The notes: a model not told the origin generated them from the sequence alone. A DNA stretch of 64,000 bases from Paenirhizobium daejeonense (GCF_014280875.1 NZ_JACLAL010000014.1:1-64000), one strand, 5' to 3'; counted from the first letter of the stretch, positions 50,536 to 59,843 are shown. Numbers and translations: made by a program.

Positions 50536-51255
50536 TTACGAGAGAACGAGGCCGGTGAGCTGATATCCGATCAGCACGAAACCGGCGCACATCATGACGA
50601 CATTGGCGGTGTAGGCGTGGCGCCAGAAACTGCGGGTCCGGCGCCAATAGCCCATCGCGATGAGGATGGTGCTGAGAGCTAGCAATTGGCCGATCTCCAC
50701 GCCGACATTGAAGGCGAGTAGGTTCGGCACAAGGCCATCGGGAGAGATGTCGTACTCGATGATCTTCGTCGACAGGCCGAAACCGTGGAAGAATCCGAAG
50801 ACCAAAGTGGCGACCTTGGTGTTTGGCTGGAAGCCGAGAATGCGTTGGAAAGCGCCGATATTGTCGAGCGATTTGTAGACGACCGACAAGCCGATGATGG
50901 CATCGATGATATAGCTGTTGATGCCGACGTTGAAATAGACGCCGAGCAGCATCGTCGTGGAATGACCGACGGCGAATAGACTTACATAGATGCCGATATG
51001 CTTCAGCTTGTAGAGGAAGAAGATCACGCCGAACAGGAACAGGATGTGGTCGTATCCCGTCACCATGTGCTTGGCGCCGAGATAGATGAATGGGAGAATG
51101 TTGATACCCGAGATTTCCTGAATATAGCCCTTGTCACCCTCGGCAACGGCATGGGCATAGGCGGCGCTGCTGATCAGCAGGCTCGAGAGAAGAGCGAGGA
51201 CGAGGGACAGAATTACGTTACGTCCCTGCCGCGCCCCAAGAGAGGGAACGTGCAT
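50536..51255 (-). CDS. HupE/UreJ-like metal permease, cassette 1
   Basis: This 239-residue protein has a signal-like N-terminus (VILSLVLALLSSLLISSAAYA) and then HAVAEGDKGYIQEISG. HMVTGYDHILFLFGVIFFL with family His/Asp residues and VGHSTTMLLGV follow, with about six further hydrophobic helices. HupE and UreJ relatives import nickel. The mature N-terminal histidine (AHAVAEGDKG) is conserved in the copy at 61921. An alternative ATG at 51270 exists. It lies 9 bases upstream of the anchor gene. Confidence 0.82.
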   Translation of the reverse strand: MHVPSLGARQGRNVILSLVLALLSSLLISSAAYAHAVAEGDKGYIQEISGINILPFIYLGAKHMVTGYDHILFLFGVIFFLYKLKHIGIYVSLFAVGHSTTMLLGVYFNVGINSYIIDAIIGLSVVYKSLDNIGAFQRILGFQPNTKVATLVFGFFHGFGLSTKIIEYDISPDGLVPNLLAFNVGVEIGQLLALSTILIAMGYWRRTRSFWRHAYTANVVMMCAGFVLIGYQLTGLVLS

Positions 51256-51301
51256 AGGTTTTCCGATCATTTCGGTTGAGAAGTCCGCAATGCGGACGGC
51301 T

Positions 51302-51697
51302 TCAGGTCCGGAAGATCGGTTTTGGGGGCCGTTCGAGAGTAGCAGCGACACCTTCATGGGCGAAACGATCGGAAAGGACGCGCAACGAACTATCGACCGA
51401 TACCGCTATGACTGTGAAGCTTTGCGCCGCTCTCGCGGTCTCATGCGAATGATCGCCTGGGTTATGGCCATGCAGATGGCCGGAGGCGCGCTCTTCGACA
51501 CTGCCGTCATCGTGCACATGGTCTTCGCCCGCTTGCTGTGTCTTCAGCGTAGCGTGGCGTTCGACCTGGACGCGGCCGAGCGTACCCGGATTGTGCGCAG
51601 CAAAGCCCGCCGCCATGAACACCAATGTGCTCACGACCAGCATCAGCGCGATCACCGCGCGAAAGCCTGTTCTGTGCAAACCTGTCGCCATGCTCAA
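51302..51697 (-). CDS. His-rich secreted/membrane protein, cassette 1
   Basis: This 131-residue protein has one N-terminal hydrophobic segment (AVIALMLVVSTLVFMAAGFAA). A histidine/acid-rich middle follows (DHVHDDGSVEERASGHLHGHNPGDHSHE), then a C-terminal segment ending ATLERPPKP that is also seen in the cassette 2 protein (VLLERPPRS). It is the first gene of the minus-strand HupE cassette. A periplasmic metal-buffering role is plausible from composition. Confidence 0.68.
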   Translation of the reverse strand: MSMATGLHRTGFRAVIALMLVVSTLVFMAAGFAAHNPGTLGRVQVERHATLKTQQAGEDHVHDDGSVEERASGHLHGHNPGDHSHETARAAQSFTVIAVSVDSSLRVLSDRFAHEGVAATLERPPKPIFRT

Positions 51698-51800
51698 GGA
51701 AATATCAAGGATAGGTTGACGATCCGTTAACCAAGACTGCGGCGTTTTGATGCCGCGCGTCTTAACTTTGTCTTAATCCTTTGTATCGAGTTTCTCCATC

Positions 51801-52133
51801 ATGCGCGACAGATGTGTCAGAAATTTGCGAGCCCTTGTGGCGGCCATAGCCTTGGTCGCCACCCTGCTCGTGTCGCTGCATCACGGCCTTGCCCCGACAG
51901 AAACGCCCATGACGCGGGCCACGGCGGAAATCGCTCAGTCAATCGGCCACAGCCATGACAGCAAAGGTTCACCTGCCCAGGCAGAAGACCATTCTCATCC
52001 TCATTGCGTTCTGCCTTGCGCAGCGACCAATGTGTGGGCAACGTCGAGCATGAAGCTGTCCATGACCAATGAATTTGGTCGTGGCGAGCCGCTGACCGGC
52101 CTTTTCCGCCCGCCAAGACCTCTCGCCCTTTGA
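51801..52133 (+). CDS. Small His-containing secreted protein
   Basis: This 110-residue protein has an N-terminal hydrophobic segment (LVAAIALVATLLVSLHHGLAP), a middle with SIGHSHDSKG, AEDHSHPHCVLPC and a basic proline-rich end (GLFRPPRPLAL). Metal-binding residues (His, two Cys) cluster near 68-78. It is divergent from cassette 1 with about 100 bases between starts. It resembles small copper/nickel-region proteins of the DUF2946 kind in layout, not convincingly in sequence. Confidence 0.55.
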   Translation: MRDRCVRNLRALVAAIALVATLLVSLHHGLAPTETPMTRATAEIAQSIGHSHDSKGSPAQAEDHSHPHCVLPCAATNVWATSSMKLSMTNEFGRGEPLTGLFRPPRPLAL

Positions 52134-52221
52134 GGGCGAGGCAGGGCTGACATTTTTTCATTCCGTGCCTCGCAAGCCATTGCGCGCCCCTTGAGGGCAT
52201 TTCAGATCACGGAGTTACCCC

Positions 52222-53091
52222 ATGTTTTTTCAAGCCGCCGTTGCGCGTCAGGAACTCGCACGCCATCTTGCAACCCTGAATTACAGTATCAGCAGCGCCG
52301 CCTGGCAAAAGCTGTGCATGGCCATCAAACGCGACCTGCAGGCGAAGCGCCTGAGGCCGAACGTACCGGTCCCATCGCGGCGCAATCCGGTCGCCTTCTA
52401 CCGAACCATGGTTCGGGAAACCGGATCGGTGGGCCAAGCCATCGCAGCCTTCGCCCATGATGGCGCCTGGACCTCAAGCGGCGGCTCGTTTCGTCTCGCC
52501 ACGACGATGGGTATCGATATCTATGAAGAGGCGGAGCGCTTTCTGGAACTCAAACAACGCTTCACATTCCTTGAGATTGGCGCGGCCTGGGCCGGGTTCC
52601 GAACCCCTATCTCGCGGCACAAATGCAACGACATCGCGTCGATGAGCGATGTGTTCGCCGACGAAATGGGACAGCGTGTCTTCCTCCATTTCACGAACCT
52701 GACACCCTGGCATGAAGCGTTGCCAGAGGGTGTTTATGAGCATCCCTACGTGACTGCGGCTGGCCTTCGCCTGCTCGAGCGCCAAGGCGTGGCGCGCGGG
52801 TCGGTCGACATCATCTATTCGCAGGCCGCCGTCTATTTCGAAACCGACCACGCCTCTTTTATGACGAGCGCCGGGCGGCTTCTGTCGGAGGACGGCGTGC
52901 TGATCTTCAACCACCGGCCCGAGATCGCCGCAGAACTCGACGTTCTAGCGGCGCAAATGGGGCTTCTGCCCTCAAAGCGCATGCATCTCGAAGGCATGAA
53001 CGGTGATGTTGTGCGGTATCAGCGCAAACACAATCCGATCGCCCAAATGCCGATACTCGCCGCGGATCACCCTATCCAGATCTACGCGTGA
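52222..53091 (+). CDS. Hypothetical protein with possible methyltransferase-like core
   Basis: This 289-residue soluble protein has a helical N-terminal 100 residues. The rest resembles a Rossmann methyltransferase: RFTFLEIGAAWAGF as motif I-like strand and loop, HFTNLTPWHEALP, ARGSVDIIYSQAAVYFETDHASFM, and SEDGVLIFNHRP as the strand before the C-terminal pair. The glycine loop is degenerate, so cofactor binding is uncertain. It lies in the same direction as the downstream transglutaminase-like gene. No family assigned. Confidence 0.5.
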   Translation: MFFQAAVARQELARHLATLNYSISSAAWQKLCMAIKRDLQAKRLRPNVPVPSRRNPVAFYRTMVRETGSVGQAIAAFAHDGAWTSSGGSFRLATTMGIDIYEEAERFLELKQRFTFLEIGAAWAGFRTPISRHKCNDIASMSDVFADEMGQRVFLHFTNLTPWHEALPEGVYEHPYVTAAGLRLLERQGVARGSVDIIYSQAAVYFETDHASFMTSAGRLLSEDGVLIFNHRPEIAAELDVLAAQMGLLPSKRMHLEGMNGDVVRYQRKHNPIAQMPILAADHPIQIYA

Positions 53092-53253
53092 CGACGCCGT
53101 CATGCAGGGCATGGACGAACGCGCTCATCCCCGCCTCCTTGGTTCCCACTGGCCGCCGTCCTCGACTTCGAGGGCGGCGGCGCCAAAGCCGCCAACCGCC
53201 TGGAGCACTTCGCTCTCCCGACACGCCAACTCCCTTGATACAGGATCACGTCC

Positions 53254-53970
53254 ATGTTGAACCGACGCCATCTACTGATAACTGCCGGCACGTTGATCAC
53301 TATTCCTTGTATTGCCAACGCAGTGATCCATCCGCTCGCCCGGGTGGCGTCGGCCCAGAAGGCAATCCAGGCACAAAATGCCGCGAAACGTGCCTTCAAT
53401 GCGAAATTCATCCTTGGGTCTTTGGGCGAGAACTTGACGCCAATCGAGGCACGCATCGCGATCTTCGAACTTGTGCGGCGGGTTCCTTACAAGCTGACCG
53501 CCTGGAAAGGAGAGCCGTTGAGCCTTTTCGCCCTGGGGCGAGGCGATTGCCGCCACAAGGCAGCGGCGGCCACTCACCTCCTGAAGGCCGCTGGCTTTTC
53601 CGCGCGTCAGACATTGGTGACGTTTGATTGGGCGGATCTGCCGATCCCACGTGACATGCTCAATCTTTTGACCGACACGCGCAGCTTCCACGACACCGTA
53701 CTCGTTTCCATAGATGGCAAGGAACGATTGTTCGACGCCACCTGGGATCCGGATCTGCGGGCAGCTGGATTCCCGGTCCTCGACCGCTGGGACGGTGTGT
53801 CCGGCACGCTACCGATCACGCGCGGGAAGCTCAGCCTCGTTGGTCTCGAAAAAATCCCCAAGGATACCAGCATCTACGATTTCTATGGCTTCCGCTGGCC
53901 GGTGCGGAAGAAGACGCTGGAATTCAACCGTCGATTCAATGCCTGGACAGATGAAATGCGCGCCACCTGA
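53254..53970 (+). CDS. Transglutaminase-like cysteine peptidase (BTLCP type)
   Basis: This 238-residue protein has a signal-like start (MLNRRHLLITAGTLITIPCIANA, with a double arginine-like RRH) and the full transglutaminase-type triad. Cysteine lies in GRGDCRHKAAAATHLLKAAG, histidine in TRSFHDTVLVS and aspartate in RLFDATWDP. Bacterial members act as periplasmic proteases. It precedes the ABC importer by about 150 bases, and the TATCC-type palindrome lies between them. Its link to metal homeostasis is only by neighbourhood. Confidence 0.72.
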   Translation: MLNRRHLLITAGTLITIPCIANAVIHPLARVASAQKAIQAQNAAKRAFNAKFILGSLGENLTPIEARIAIFELVRRVPYKLTAWKGEPLSLFALGRGDCRHKAAAATHLLKAAGFSARQTLVTFDWADLPIPRDMLNLLTDTRSFHDTVLVSIDGKERLFDATWDPDLRAAGFPVLDRWDGVSGTLPITRGKLSLVGLEKIPKDTSIYDFYGFRWPVRKKTLEFNRRFNAWTDEMRAT

Positions 53971-54036
53971 ACCGTGAATTCCCAACAAACTGTCTTGCCT
54001 GTGGCGAGCAGATTCTCCACCTCGGCCCTCTTGTGG

Positions 54037-54055
54037 AATCCTCTGGTGGAGGATA
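54037..54055. promoter_or_regulatory. Candidate metal-regulon operator upstream of the ABC importer
   Basis: AATCCTCTGGTGGAGGATA contains ATCCTC-N5-GAGGAT as a perfect inverted repeat. It has the same 19-base frame (ATCC...GGATA) as the RcnR-1 operator at 49605. It lies 63 bases upstream of the substrate-binding protein start. Confidence 0.5.
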
Positions 54056-54117
54056 GGTTTATTATGTCTAGACATTACAAGAATGCTACCAACTGCCACT
54101 TAATGGGGAACGACAAC

Positions 54118-55677
54118 ATGACAGATCTCTCTCGCCGCCAGTTTCTCGTCGCGGGGTCGGCCCTTGCGCTGATCTCCTCGCTGCCGACACTTGCCTTCTC
54201 TCAGGAGGCAGGCACGCTCAAAATCGCCATCGCTGCCGAGACCGGCAATCTCGATCTCCTGACCAACGTCTCTACGCTCAGTTCCTATACGATCGTCTTC
54301 GACGGTCTCGTCCACTACGGCCCGAACGGCACCCTCGAGCCCGGGCTTGCCGAAACCTGGACCGTCGCGGACGACGGGCTATCCATCACTTTCAATCTGC
54401 GCAAGGGCGTAACCTTCTCTGACGGCACGCCGTTTGATGCCACCGCCGCCGAATGGAACCTCAAACGCTGGATGGGCAATGCCGATTTCTCCTGGATTGC
54501 GATTTCCGACGCCTTCGACAGTACCGTTGTGCAGGATCCGCAGACGCTCGTGCTGAAGCTGAAGCGCCCCGTTCCGGCGGGCCTGCTCGAGCTGACGATC
54601 GTCCGCCCCGTACGCTTCCTCTCGCCGAAGGCAGTCGACGCCGACGGCAAACAGACTGCCGCCATCGGTACCGGCCCATGGATCCTGGAATCGACCGATT
54701 CCTCCGGCGCCGTGCTGACGCGGAACGACAATTATTGGGGCGAGAAGCCGAAATTCTCCCGTATCGAACTGAGTGTCGTCCCGGACGAACTCGCCCGTGC
54801 CAACGCCCTGCGCTCTGGTGATCTCGACATCATCGGCGGAGACTGGGTGGCGCCGCTTTCGCCGCGCAGAGCCAAGTCGCTCAATGGCGAAGGCGTAACG
54901 GTGGTTGCCGAGCCGGGAACGGCGACCATGCTGCTCGGCTTCTCTCCGAAGTCTCCGGTCATGCAGGACATCGCCGTCCGTCGCGCAATCTTCAATGCCA
55001 TCGACCGGCAGGCAGTCGCAACGGTGCTTTTCGAAGGCTATGCCGATCCGATCGCCGACCTCTTTCCGTCCAACATCCCGCTCGCTGGCAAGCGTCACGA
55101 GGTGCCGACACGTGACGTCGCGACGGTCAAGAAGATTCTCACGGACGGCGGCTGGAGCGAAAGTGGTAGCTGGTCCAAGGACGGCCAGACCCTAGAGTTG
55201 GAGTTTCTCGTATCGGAAGAATCACTGCCCGGGTCGCGCCGCGTCGCCGAAATGGCACAGGGTCAGCTTGCGGAGTGCGGCATCCAGGCCCGTGTCACCT
55301 CTGTCGACAATGCTACGATGCATGACCGTCGGCCGGCCTTCGAATACGATCTCACCTTCTTCACCACGTACGGTGCGCCCTACGATCCGCACGGCACGCT
55401 CGGCAACCCGTTCGTATCCACAGTCGACAGCGGGCCTGACGGCAAGATTTACATCGCGCCGGCGCTCGACGCTCTGATCAAGGCAGCGACCGATGCTAGC
55501 GGCGATGCGCGTGAGCCGGCAATGCAAGCTGTCTATGACTGGCTCTACGACAATGTAGCCATCTGCCCACTCGTCGTGCAGCAGCGGCTGTGGGCGCATG
55601 GCCCGCGTGTCGAAAACTTCAGCCTGCCCAACACTGATTATGACCTGCCCTACAAAGGTATCGGTCTCAAGGCCTGA
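54118..55677 (+). CDS. ABC transporter substrate-binding protein, NikA/peptide type
   Basis: The 519-residue protein of the extracellular solute-binding family 5 has a twin-arginine signal (LSRRQFLVAGSALALISSLPTLAFS). It continues TLKIAIAAETGNLDLLTN, then GLAETWTVADDGLSITFNLRKGVTFSDGTPFDA and GTGPWILESTDSSGAVLTRNDNYWG. Family 5 includes peptide, nickel and dipeptide binders. The surrounding nickel genes, NikBCDE-like partners and metal-type operator favour nickel or a nickel chelate. The start at 54118 is supported by GGGGAACG upstream. It is the first gene of a five-gene operon. Confidence 0.8.
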   Translation: MTDLSRRQFLVAGSALALISSLPTLAFSQEAGTLKIAIAAETGNLDLLTNVSTLSSYTIVFDGLVHYGPNGTLEPGLAETWTVADDGLSITFNLRKGVTFSDGTPFDATAAEWNLKRWMGNADFSWIAISDAFDSTVVQDPQTLVLKLKRPVPAGLLELTIVRPVRFLSPKAVDADGKQTAAIGTGPWILESTDSSGAVLTRNDNYWGEKPKFSRIELSVVPDELARANALRSGDLDIIGGDWVAPLSPRRAKSLNGEGVTVVAEPGTATMLLGFSPKSPVMQDIAVRRAIFNAIDRQAVATVLFEGYADPIADLFPSNIPLAGKRHEVPTRDVATVKKILTDGGWSESGSWSKDGQTLELEFLVSEESLPGSRRVAEMAQGQLAECGIQARVTSVDNATMHDRRPAFEYDLTFFTTYGAPYDPHGTLGNPFVSTVDSGPDGKIYIAPALDALIKAATDASGDAREPAMQAVYDWLYDNVAICPLVVQQRLWAHGPRVENFSLPNTDYDLPYKGIGLKA

Positions 55678-55745
55678 GTTCGCAGCCGTTTTTGCCAGTC
55701 AGCGAGGAGCTGGCTGGCAATCCGTTTCCTTTGGGGGGAGAAAGC

Positions 55746-56687
55746 ATGCAGAAACTCCTATTGAGGCGAGCCTTGCTCGCCCTCGGCCTCGTGTTGGCTG
55801 CCTCAGCCGCGATTTTCGCGCTGATCAGCGCTGCACCTGGCAACGTCGCCGCACTCATTGCCGAGCGTGCCGCCGGCCCTGGCGCTGACGCGCAAATGAT
55901 TGTACGCATCGCCGACGAACTCGGCCTCAACGATCCGCTTCCGATGCGCTACGGCGCTTGGCTCATGGACGCCCTGACGGGCGATTTCGGCGTGTCGCTT
56001 CGCACCGGAAAGCCGATCGCCGAGGAATTCGCAAAGCGTATTCCGATCACAGGCGCCTTGCTCGTCGGTGGTGGTGTGATCGCGCTACTGCTCTCGCTCG
56101 GCATGGGACTTCTCGGCGCCGCGAGCAATGGTGGCCCAGTCGACAAGGGTCTGCATGGCCTTTCCCTCGTGGGCGCTTCTACACCGAACTTCTTCGTCGC
56201 CGCCATGCTGGTTATCGTGTTCTCGGTCTGGCTCGGGCTCGTGCCGACCTTCGGCGTGCGCGGCTTCAGCGGGTGGGTTCTGCCCTGGCTGACGATTGCG
56301 CTCTTCCCGGCTTGCGTATTGGCCCGCGTGGTTCGTGTGAACCTTCAGGAAATCATGGCACGGCCATACGCCACGACCGGCTTCGCCAAGGGCTATTCGC
56401 GCGGCGGTGTTCTCGTTCGTGAAGCTCTGCCCAACATCGCGGTACCCTTTATTACGACCTTCGGTGCGCAGTTCACGCTGATGATCATCGGCTCGATTGT
56501 CGTGGAAACCGTCTTCGCGTTGCGCGGCGTGGGTTCTTTTTTCATCGATGCCATTCGCTTCCGCGACTTCATCGGCATGCAAGCGTCACTCCTGCTGTTC
56601 GTCGTCTTCTTCGTCGCCGTCAATTTCATTGCCGACCTGATCTGTCTCCTGATCGATCCGCGGCTTCGTCGTGCAAAGGGAGCTTGA
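55746..56687 (+). CDS. ABC permease 1, NikB-like
   Basis: This 313-residue inner-membrane permease begins MQKLLLRRALLALGLVLAASAAIFALISAAPGN. The DPLPMRYGAWLMDALTGDFGVSLRTGKPIAEE segment is typical of the DppB/NikB family, and the EAA loop is GYSRGGVLVREALPNIAVPFITTFG. About six membrane helices. GGGGGGAG-like sequence upstream of 55746 supports this start. It forms the channel with the gene at 56689. Confidence 0.85.
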   Translation: MQKLLLRRALLALGLVLAASAAIFALISAAPGNVAALIAERAAGPGADAQMIVRIADELGLNDPLPMRYGAWLMDALTGDFGVSLRTGKPIAEEFAKRIPITGALLVGGGVIALLLSLGMGLLGAASNGGPVDKGLHGLSLVGASTPNFFVAAMLVIVFSVWLGLVPTFGVRGFSGWVLPWLTIALFPACVLARVVRVNLQEIMARPYATTGFAKGYSRGGVLVREALPNIAVPFITTFGAQFTLMIIGSIVVETVFALRGVGSFFIDAIRFRDFIGMQASLLLFVVFFVAVNFIADLICLLIDPRLRRAKGA

Positions 56688-56688
56688 T

Positions 56689-57603
56689 ATGGACCGCAAC
56701 ATCTTCAGCCGCTTGCGCGGATTGCCCTGGTTGACGATCTCGCCCGTCGTCTTTCTCGTCATCGTCGCGGTCTTCGCGCCGTTGCTCATGACATACGATC
56801 CTGGCGCTCAGGACTACAATGCCATCCTCACGGGACCGAGTGCACAACACTTCTTCGGCACAGATTATCTTGGCCGTGATATCTTCAGCCGCATCGTCGG
56901 CGGAGCCCAGGTGTCGATGACAGCGATGGCCATCGTCCTTGCCTCCGCGCTCGTCATTGGCGTGGTGATCGGTTCGTTCGCCGGCTATGTCGGCGGCACG
57001 GCCGAACTCGTGCTAATCAGCATCATCGACATCATTCTAGCGCTGCCGAGCCTGGTAATCGCACTCGCGCTCATCGGCATCATGGGAACGGGTTACTGGT
57101 CGATGATCTTCGCGCTCACGATGGCCTGGTGGGCGAACTATGCCCGCATGAGCCGGGCCGTCGTCGTCGCGGAACTGCAACAGCCGTATATCGAGGCGGT
57201 TCGAGTGATGGGCGCGGGGCACTTATGGATTTTTGTGCGTCACATCCTGCCGCACGTCCTTGCGCTTGTCGTCGTCTATGCCAGTGCCGACGCGGGCGCG
57301 CTGGTTCTCTCCATCGCCACTCTGTCCTTCCTCGGCTTGGGCGTTGCTCCACCGACACCTGAATGGGGCCAGATGCTCGTCGATGGCATGGGCTACATCG
57401 AGGAAAACCCCTCGCTGGTGATCATCCCCGGCCTTGCGCTCACCTTCGTGGTGGTCAGTTTCAATCTGCTCGGAGAAGCGTTCGCACTCCAGAAGGTGCC
57501 AGCACCGATCGGCGGGAGGCTGTTACGCCGCCGCCGGAAGGACCGTGCGGCAGAGGAAGCACAGCGCAATGCTATCGAACGACAGGGAAAGGTAGCGGCA
57601 TGA
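56689..57603 (+). CDS. ABC permease 2, NikC-like
   Basis: This 304-residue permease of the DppC/NikC family carries HFFGTDYLGRDIFSRIVGGAQVSM, the hallmark GTDxLGRD segment. The EAA loop is EAVRVMGAGHLWIFVRHILPHVLAL, and LSFLGLGVAPPTPEWGQML follows. The C-terminus is basic and extended (LLRRRRKDRAAEEAQRN). The ATG at 56689 lies 1 base after the preceding stop. Its end overlaps the ATPase gene by 4 bases. Confidence 0.86.
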   Translation: MDRNIFSRLRGLPWLTISPVVFLVIVAVFAPLLMTYDPGAQDYNAILTGPSAQHFFGTDYLGRDIFSRIVGGAQVSMTAMAIVLASALVIGVVIGSFAGYVGGTAELVLISIIDIILALPSLVIALALIGIMGTGYWSMIFALTMAWWANYARMSRAVVVAELQQPYIEAVRVMGAGHLWIFVRHILPHVLALVVVYASADAGALVLSIATLSFLGLGVAPPTPEWGQMLVDGMGYIEENPSLVIIPGLALTFVVVSFNLLGEAFALQKVPAPIGGRLLRRRRKDRAAEEAQRNAIERQGKVAA

Positions 57604-58613
57604 CCAGCTCGCAAGCGATATATGACGTGCACAACCTCGTCATCGACCTCCACACGACAACCGCCAGCATTCGCGCGGTGGATGGCGTTTCGTTTGGAAT
57701 CAGGCCCGGGGAAACCGTAGCCGTCGTCGGTGAAAGCGGCTCCGGTAAGACCGTTATGACGCTCGGCCCGCTCGGCCTGCTGCCCGAAGGCGTCCGCGTC
57801 GATATACGCGGAGAAGCACGTGCCGAGGGTGGTGATCTGCTTACGATGAACAGCCGCGCTGTCTCAGCGTTGCGCGGCCGGTATTTCGGTGTGGTCTTCC
57901 AGGATCCGATGAGTGCGCTGAACCCGATGCTGAAGGTCGGTCCTCAGCTTGCCGCGCAAATCCGCCGCTTCCGTGGCGCCGACAAGACGACAGCAAAGCG
58001 GGAGGCGATCAATCTCCTGCGCCGCACCGGTATCCCGGACCCTGAGGATCGGTTCGACCGCTATCCGCACGAAATGTCCGGAGGTATGTTGCAACGCGTG
58101 ATGATCGCGCTCGCTCTCGCCGCTCGCCCGCCGGTGCTCATCGCCGACGAGCCGACGACGGCGCTGGATGCGACTGTCCAGGCGCAGATCCTCGAACTAC
58201 TACGGCAGATTCAGCGCGAGGATGGCATCGCAGTCATCCTCATCACACACGATATCGGAGCCGTCGCCGCGGCAGCCGACCGGGTCGTCGTGCTTTACGC
58301 GGGCCAGGTCGCCGAGCAAGGCGCTGTAATGGATGTGCTCACCCAGCCGGCCCATCCCTATACGCGCGGGCTGCTTGCCTCCGTGCCAGATTTTCGGTCG
58401 GGCAACCGCATCGTCGGCCGCGAAATCTCAGGCTCGCCACCGAACCAGATCAAGCTCTCGCCGGGCTGTCGCTTCGCCGATCGCTGTCCGCTCGTCCAGC
58501 CTGAGTGCCGCGTGCATCGCCCACTTCTCGAAACCGTCAAGCAGTCCGGAGGCGACCATCTGGCCGCCTGCCCCGTCATCGCCGCCACGGAGGTCGAACA
58601 TGTTGTCGCCTGA
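57600..58613 (+). CDS. ABC ATPase 1, NikD/DppD-like
   Basis: This 337-residue ATPase has Walker A GESGSGKTV near 46-54, Q-loop VVFQDPMSALNPM, signature MSGGMLQRVMIALALA and Walker B PPVLIADEPTTALD. The H-loop is LITHDIGAVAAAADRV. The C-terminal oligopeptide/nickel extension with GCRFADRCPLVQPECR has the cysteine cluster typical of DppD/OppD (an iron-sulfur or metal site). It overlaps both neighbours slightly. Confidence 0.9.
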   Translation: MTSSQAIYDVHNLVIDLHTTTASIRAVDGVSFGIRPGETVAVVGESGSGKTVMTLGPLGLLPEGVRVDIRGEARAEGGDLLTMNSRAVSALRGRYFGVVFQDPMSALNPMLKVGPQLAAQIRRFRGADKTTAKREAINLLRRTGIPDPEDRFDRYPHEMSGGMLQRVMIALALAARPPVLIADEPTTALDATVQAQILELLRQIQREDGIAVILITHDIGAVAAAADRVVVLYAGQVAEQGAVMDVLTQPAHPYTRGLLASVPDFRSGNRIVGREISGSPPNQIKLSPGCRFADRCPLVQPECRVHRPLLETVKQSGGDHLAACPVIAATEVEHVVA

Positions 58614-59610
58614 AACCACGCAAGTATCCTCGCCCGCCATCGCCATCGAGGGACTAAAAGTCCATTTCGGCGCCCGCTCCGCTGGCGGTTCCGCTGTGCG
58701 GGCCGTGGACGGCGTCACCCTTTCCATCCCGCGCGGCACGTTTCATGGCGTGATCGGTGAATCCGGGTGTGGAAAGACGACGCTCGCCCGCACGATCATC
58801 GGACTGCAAAGAGAAACAGAAGGTCGCATCCTCGTCTCCGGCAAAGACCGGGCAACATGGCGGCACGACGATCCGAAATCCTTCGCGCGGGAAATCCAGT
58901 TCATCTTCCAGGATCCACTCGGCTCAATGAGCCGCCGCCAGACGGTGGAGCAGTCGCTGGAGGAACCGCTACTGATCCACAAGGCCGGATCGGCTGCAGA
59001 TCGACAGAAACGCATAGCCGAACTGCTCGAACTGGTCTCCCTGCCCGACACGGTGCGCGACCGACTGCCGCGATCGCTTTCGGGCGGCCAGCGCCAGCGT
59101 GTCTCGATCGCGCGGGCACTTGCGCTCAATCCATCCATCCTCGTCTGCGACGAGCCGCTTTCGGCACTTGACGTTTCGATCCGCGCGCAAATCGTCCGCT
59201 TGTTCCTCGAACTCCAGCAGAAACTGGGCCTGACGATCGTGATGATTGCCCACGATCTCGCCGTCATCCGCGAGATCTGCACCACCGTCACGGTGATGTA
59301 TCTTGGCCGGGTCGTCGAGGAAGGCAAGACGGCGGACCTCTTCGCCAATCCAGCCCATCCCTATACGCGCGCACTGCTGTCAGCGGTCCCCTCGGCCGAT
59401 CCGCGGATCGAGCAGACGCGCCAGCGCATCTTGCTAGAGGGTGATCCACCAAGCCCCCGTGCCATCCCTTCCGGCTGTCGGTTCCATACGCGCTGCCCGT
59501 TCGCCGACGACGCATGTGCGAAGATCGACCCGGTGCTGGACGACGCGCGACACGGGGGGCGCGTCGCTTGCATCAACGCCGATACACTGCCTGGAACTGC
59601 AGCCATCTAG
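58600..59610 (+). CDS. ABC ATPase 2, NikE/DppF-like
   Basis: This 336-residue ATPase has Walker A GESGCGKTT, Q-loop FIFQDPLGSMSRR, signature LSGGQRQRVSIARALAL, Walker B PSILVCDEPLSALD, and H-loop MIAHDLAVIREI. The C-terminal GCRFHTRCPFADDAC cysteine cluster is as in its partner. The ATG at 58600 overlaps the upstream gene by 14 bases. It is the last gene of the importer operon, followed by a long inverted repeat. Confidence 0.9.
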   Translation: MLSPETTQVSSPAIAIEGLKVHFGARSAGGSAVRAVDGVTLSIPRGTFHGVIGESGCGKTTLARTIIGLQRETEGRILVSGKDRATWRHDDPKSFAREIQFIFQDPLGSMSRRQTVEQSLEEPLLIHKAGSAADRQKRIAELLELVSLPDTVRDRLPRSLSGGQRQRVSIARALALNPSILVCDEPLSALDVSIRAQIVRLFLELQQKLGLTIVMIAHDLAVIREICTTVTVMYLGRVVEEGKTADLFANPAHPYTRALLSAVPSADPRIEQTRQRILLEGDPPSPRAIPSGCRFHTRCPFADDACAKIDPVLDDARHGGRVACINADTLPGTAAI

Positions 59611-59735
59611 GCCATCGGCTAGCACCTTGCATTTTGCAATGCATAGACCGAAGGCGGTGTGTCTCCTCTGCGTTTGCGAGTGCCCACCGCCTCTCTCTTA
59701 ATCCACACCATTCCCGTAAAAGTGAAAAGACGCAG

Positions 59736-59775
59736 GTCGACATTATCCTATCTAGGAGGATAGGATAATGTCGAC
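59736..59775. repeat. Perfect 17-base inverted repeat
   Basis: GTCGACATTATCCTATC and its exact complement GATAGGATAATGTCGAC flank the 6 bases TAGGAG. It lies 125 bases after the importer operon and 68 bases before the YchJ-like gene. There is no T tract, so it is an atypical terminator. Its centre, 59744-59762, has the TATCC-N9-GGATA form of the metal operators. Confidence 0.8.
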
Positions 59776-59843
59776 ACGCTCGGTCCGCGAGTCGCGCAAC
59801 CCTATCCGCTGAGCAAGCATCATCGAACGATCGGGACAAAACG

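Noticed and set aside
53003..53260. 85-codon plus-strand frame between the 52222 and 53254 genes
   Set aside because: Overlaps both neighbours and has arginine/serine-rich composition without a motif.
59736..59775. Inverted repeat as an insertion-sequence end
   Set aside because: No transposase gene or second copy was seen in the window, and the two arms are adjacent rather than flanking a cargo.
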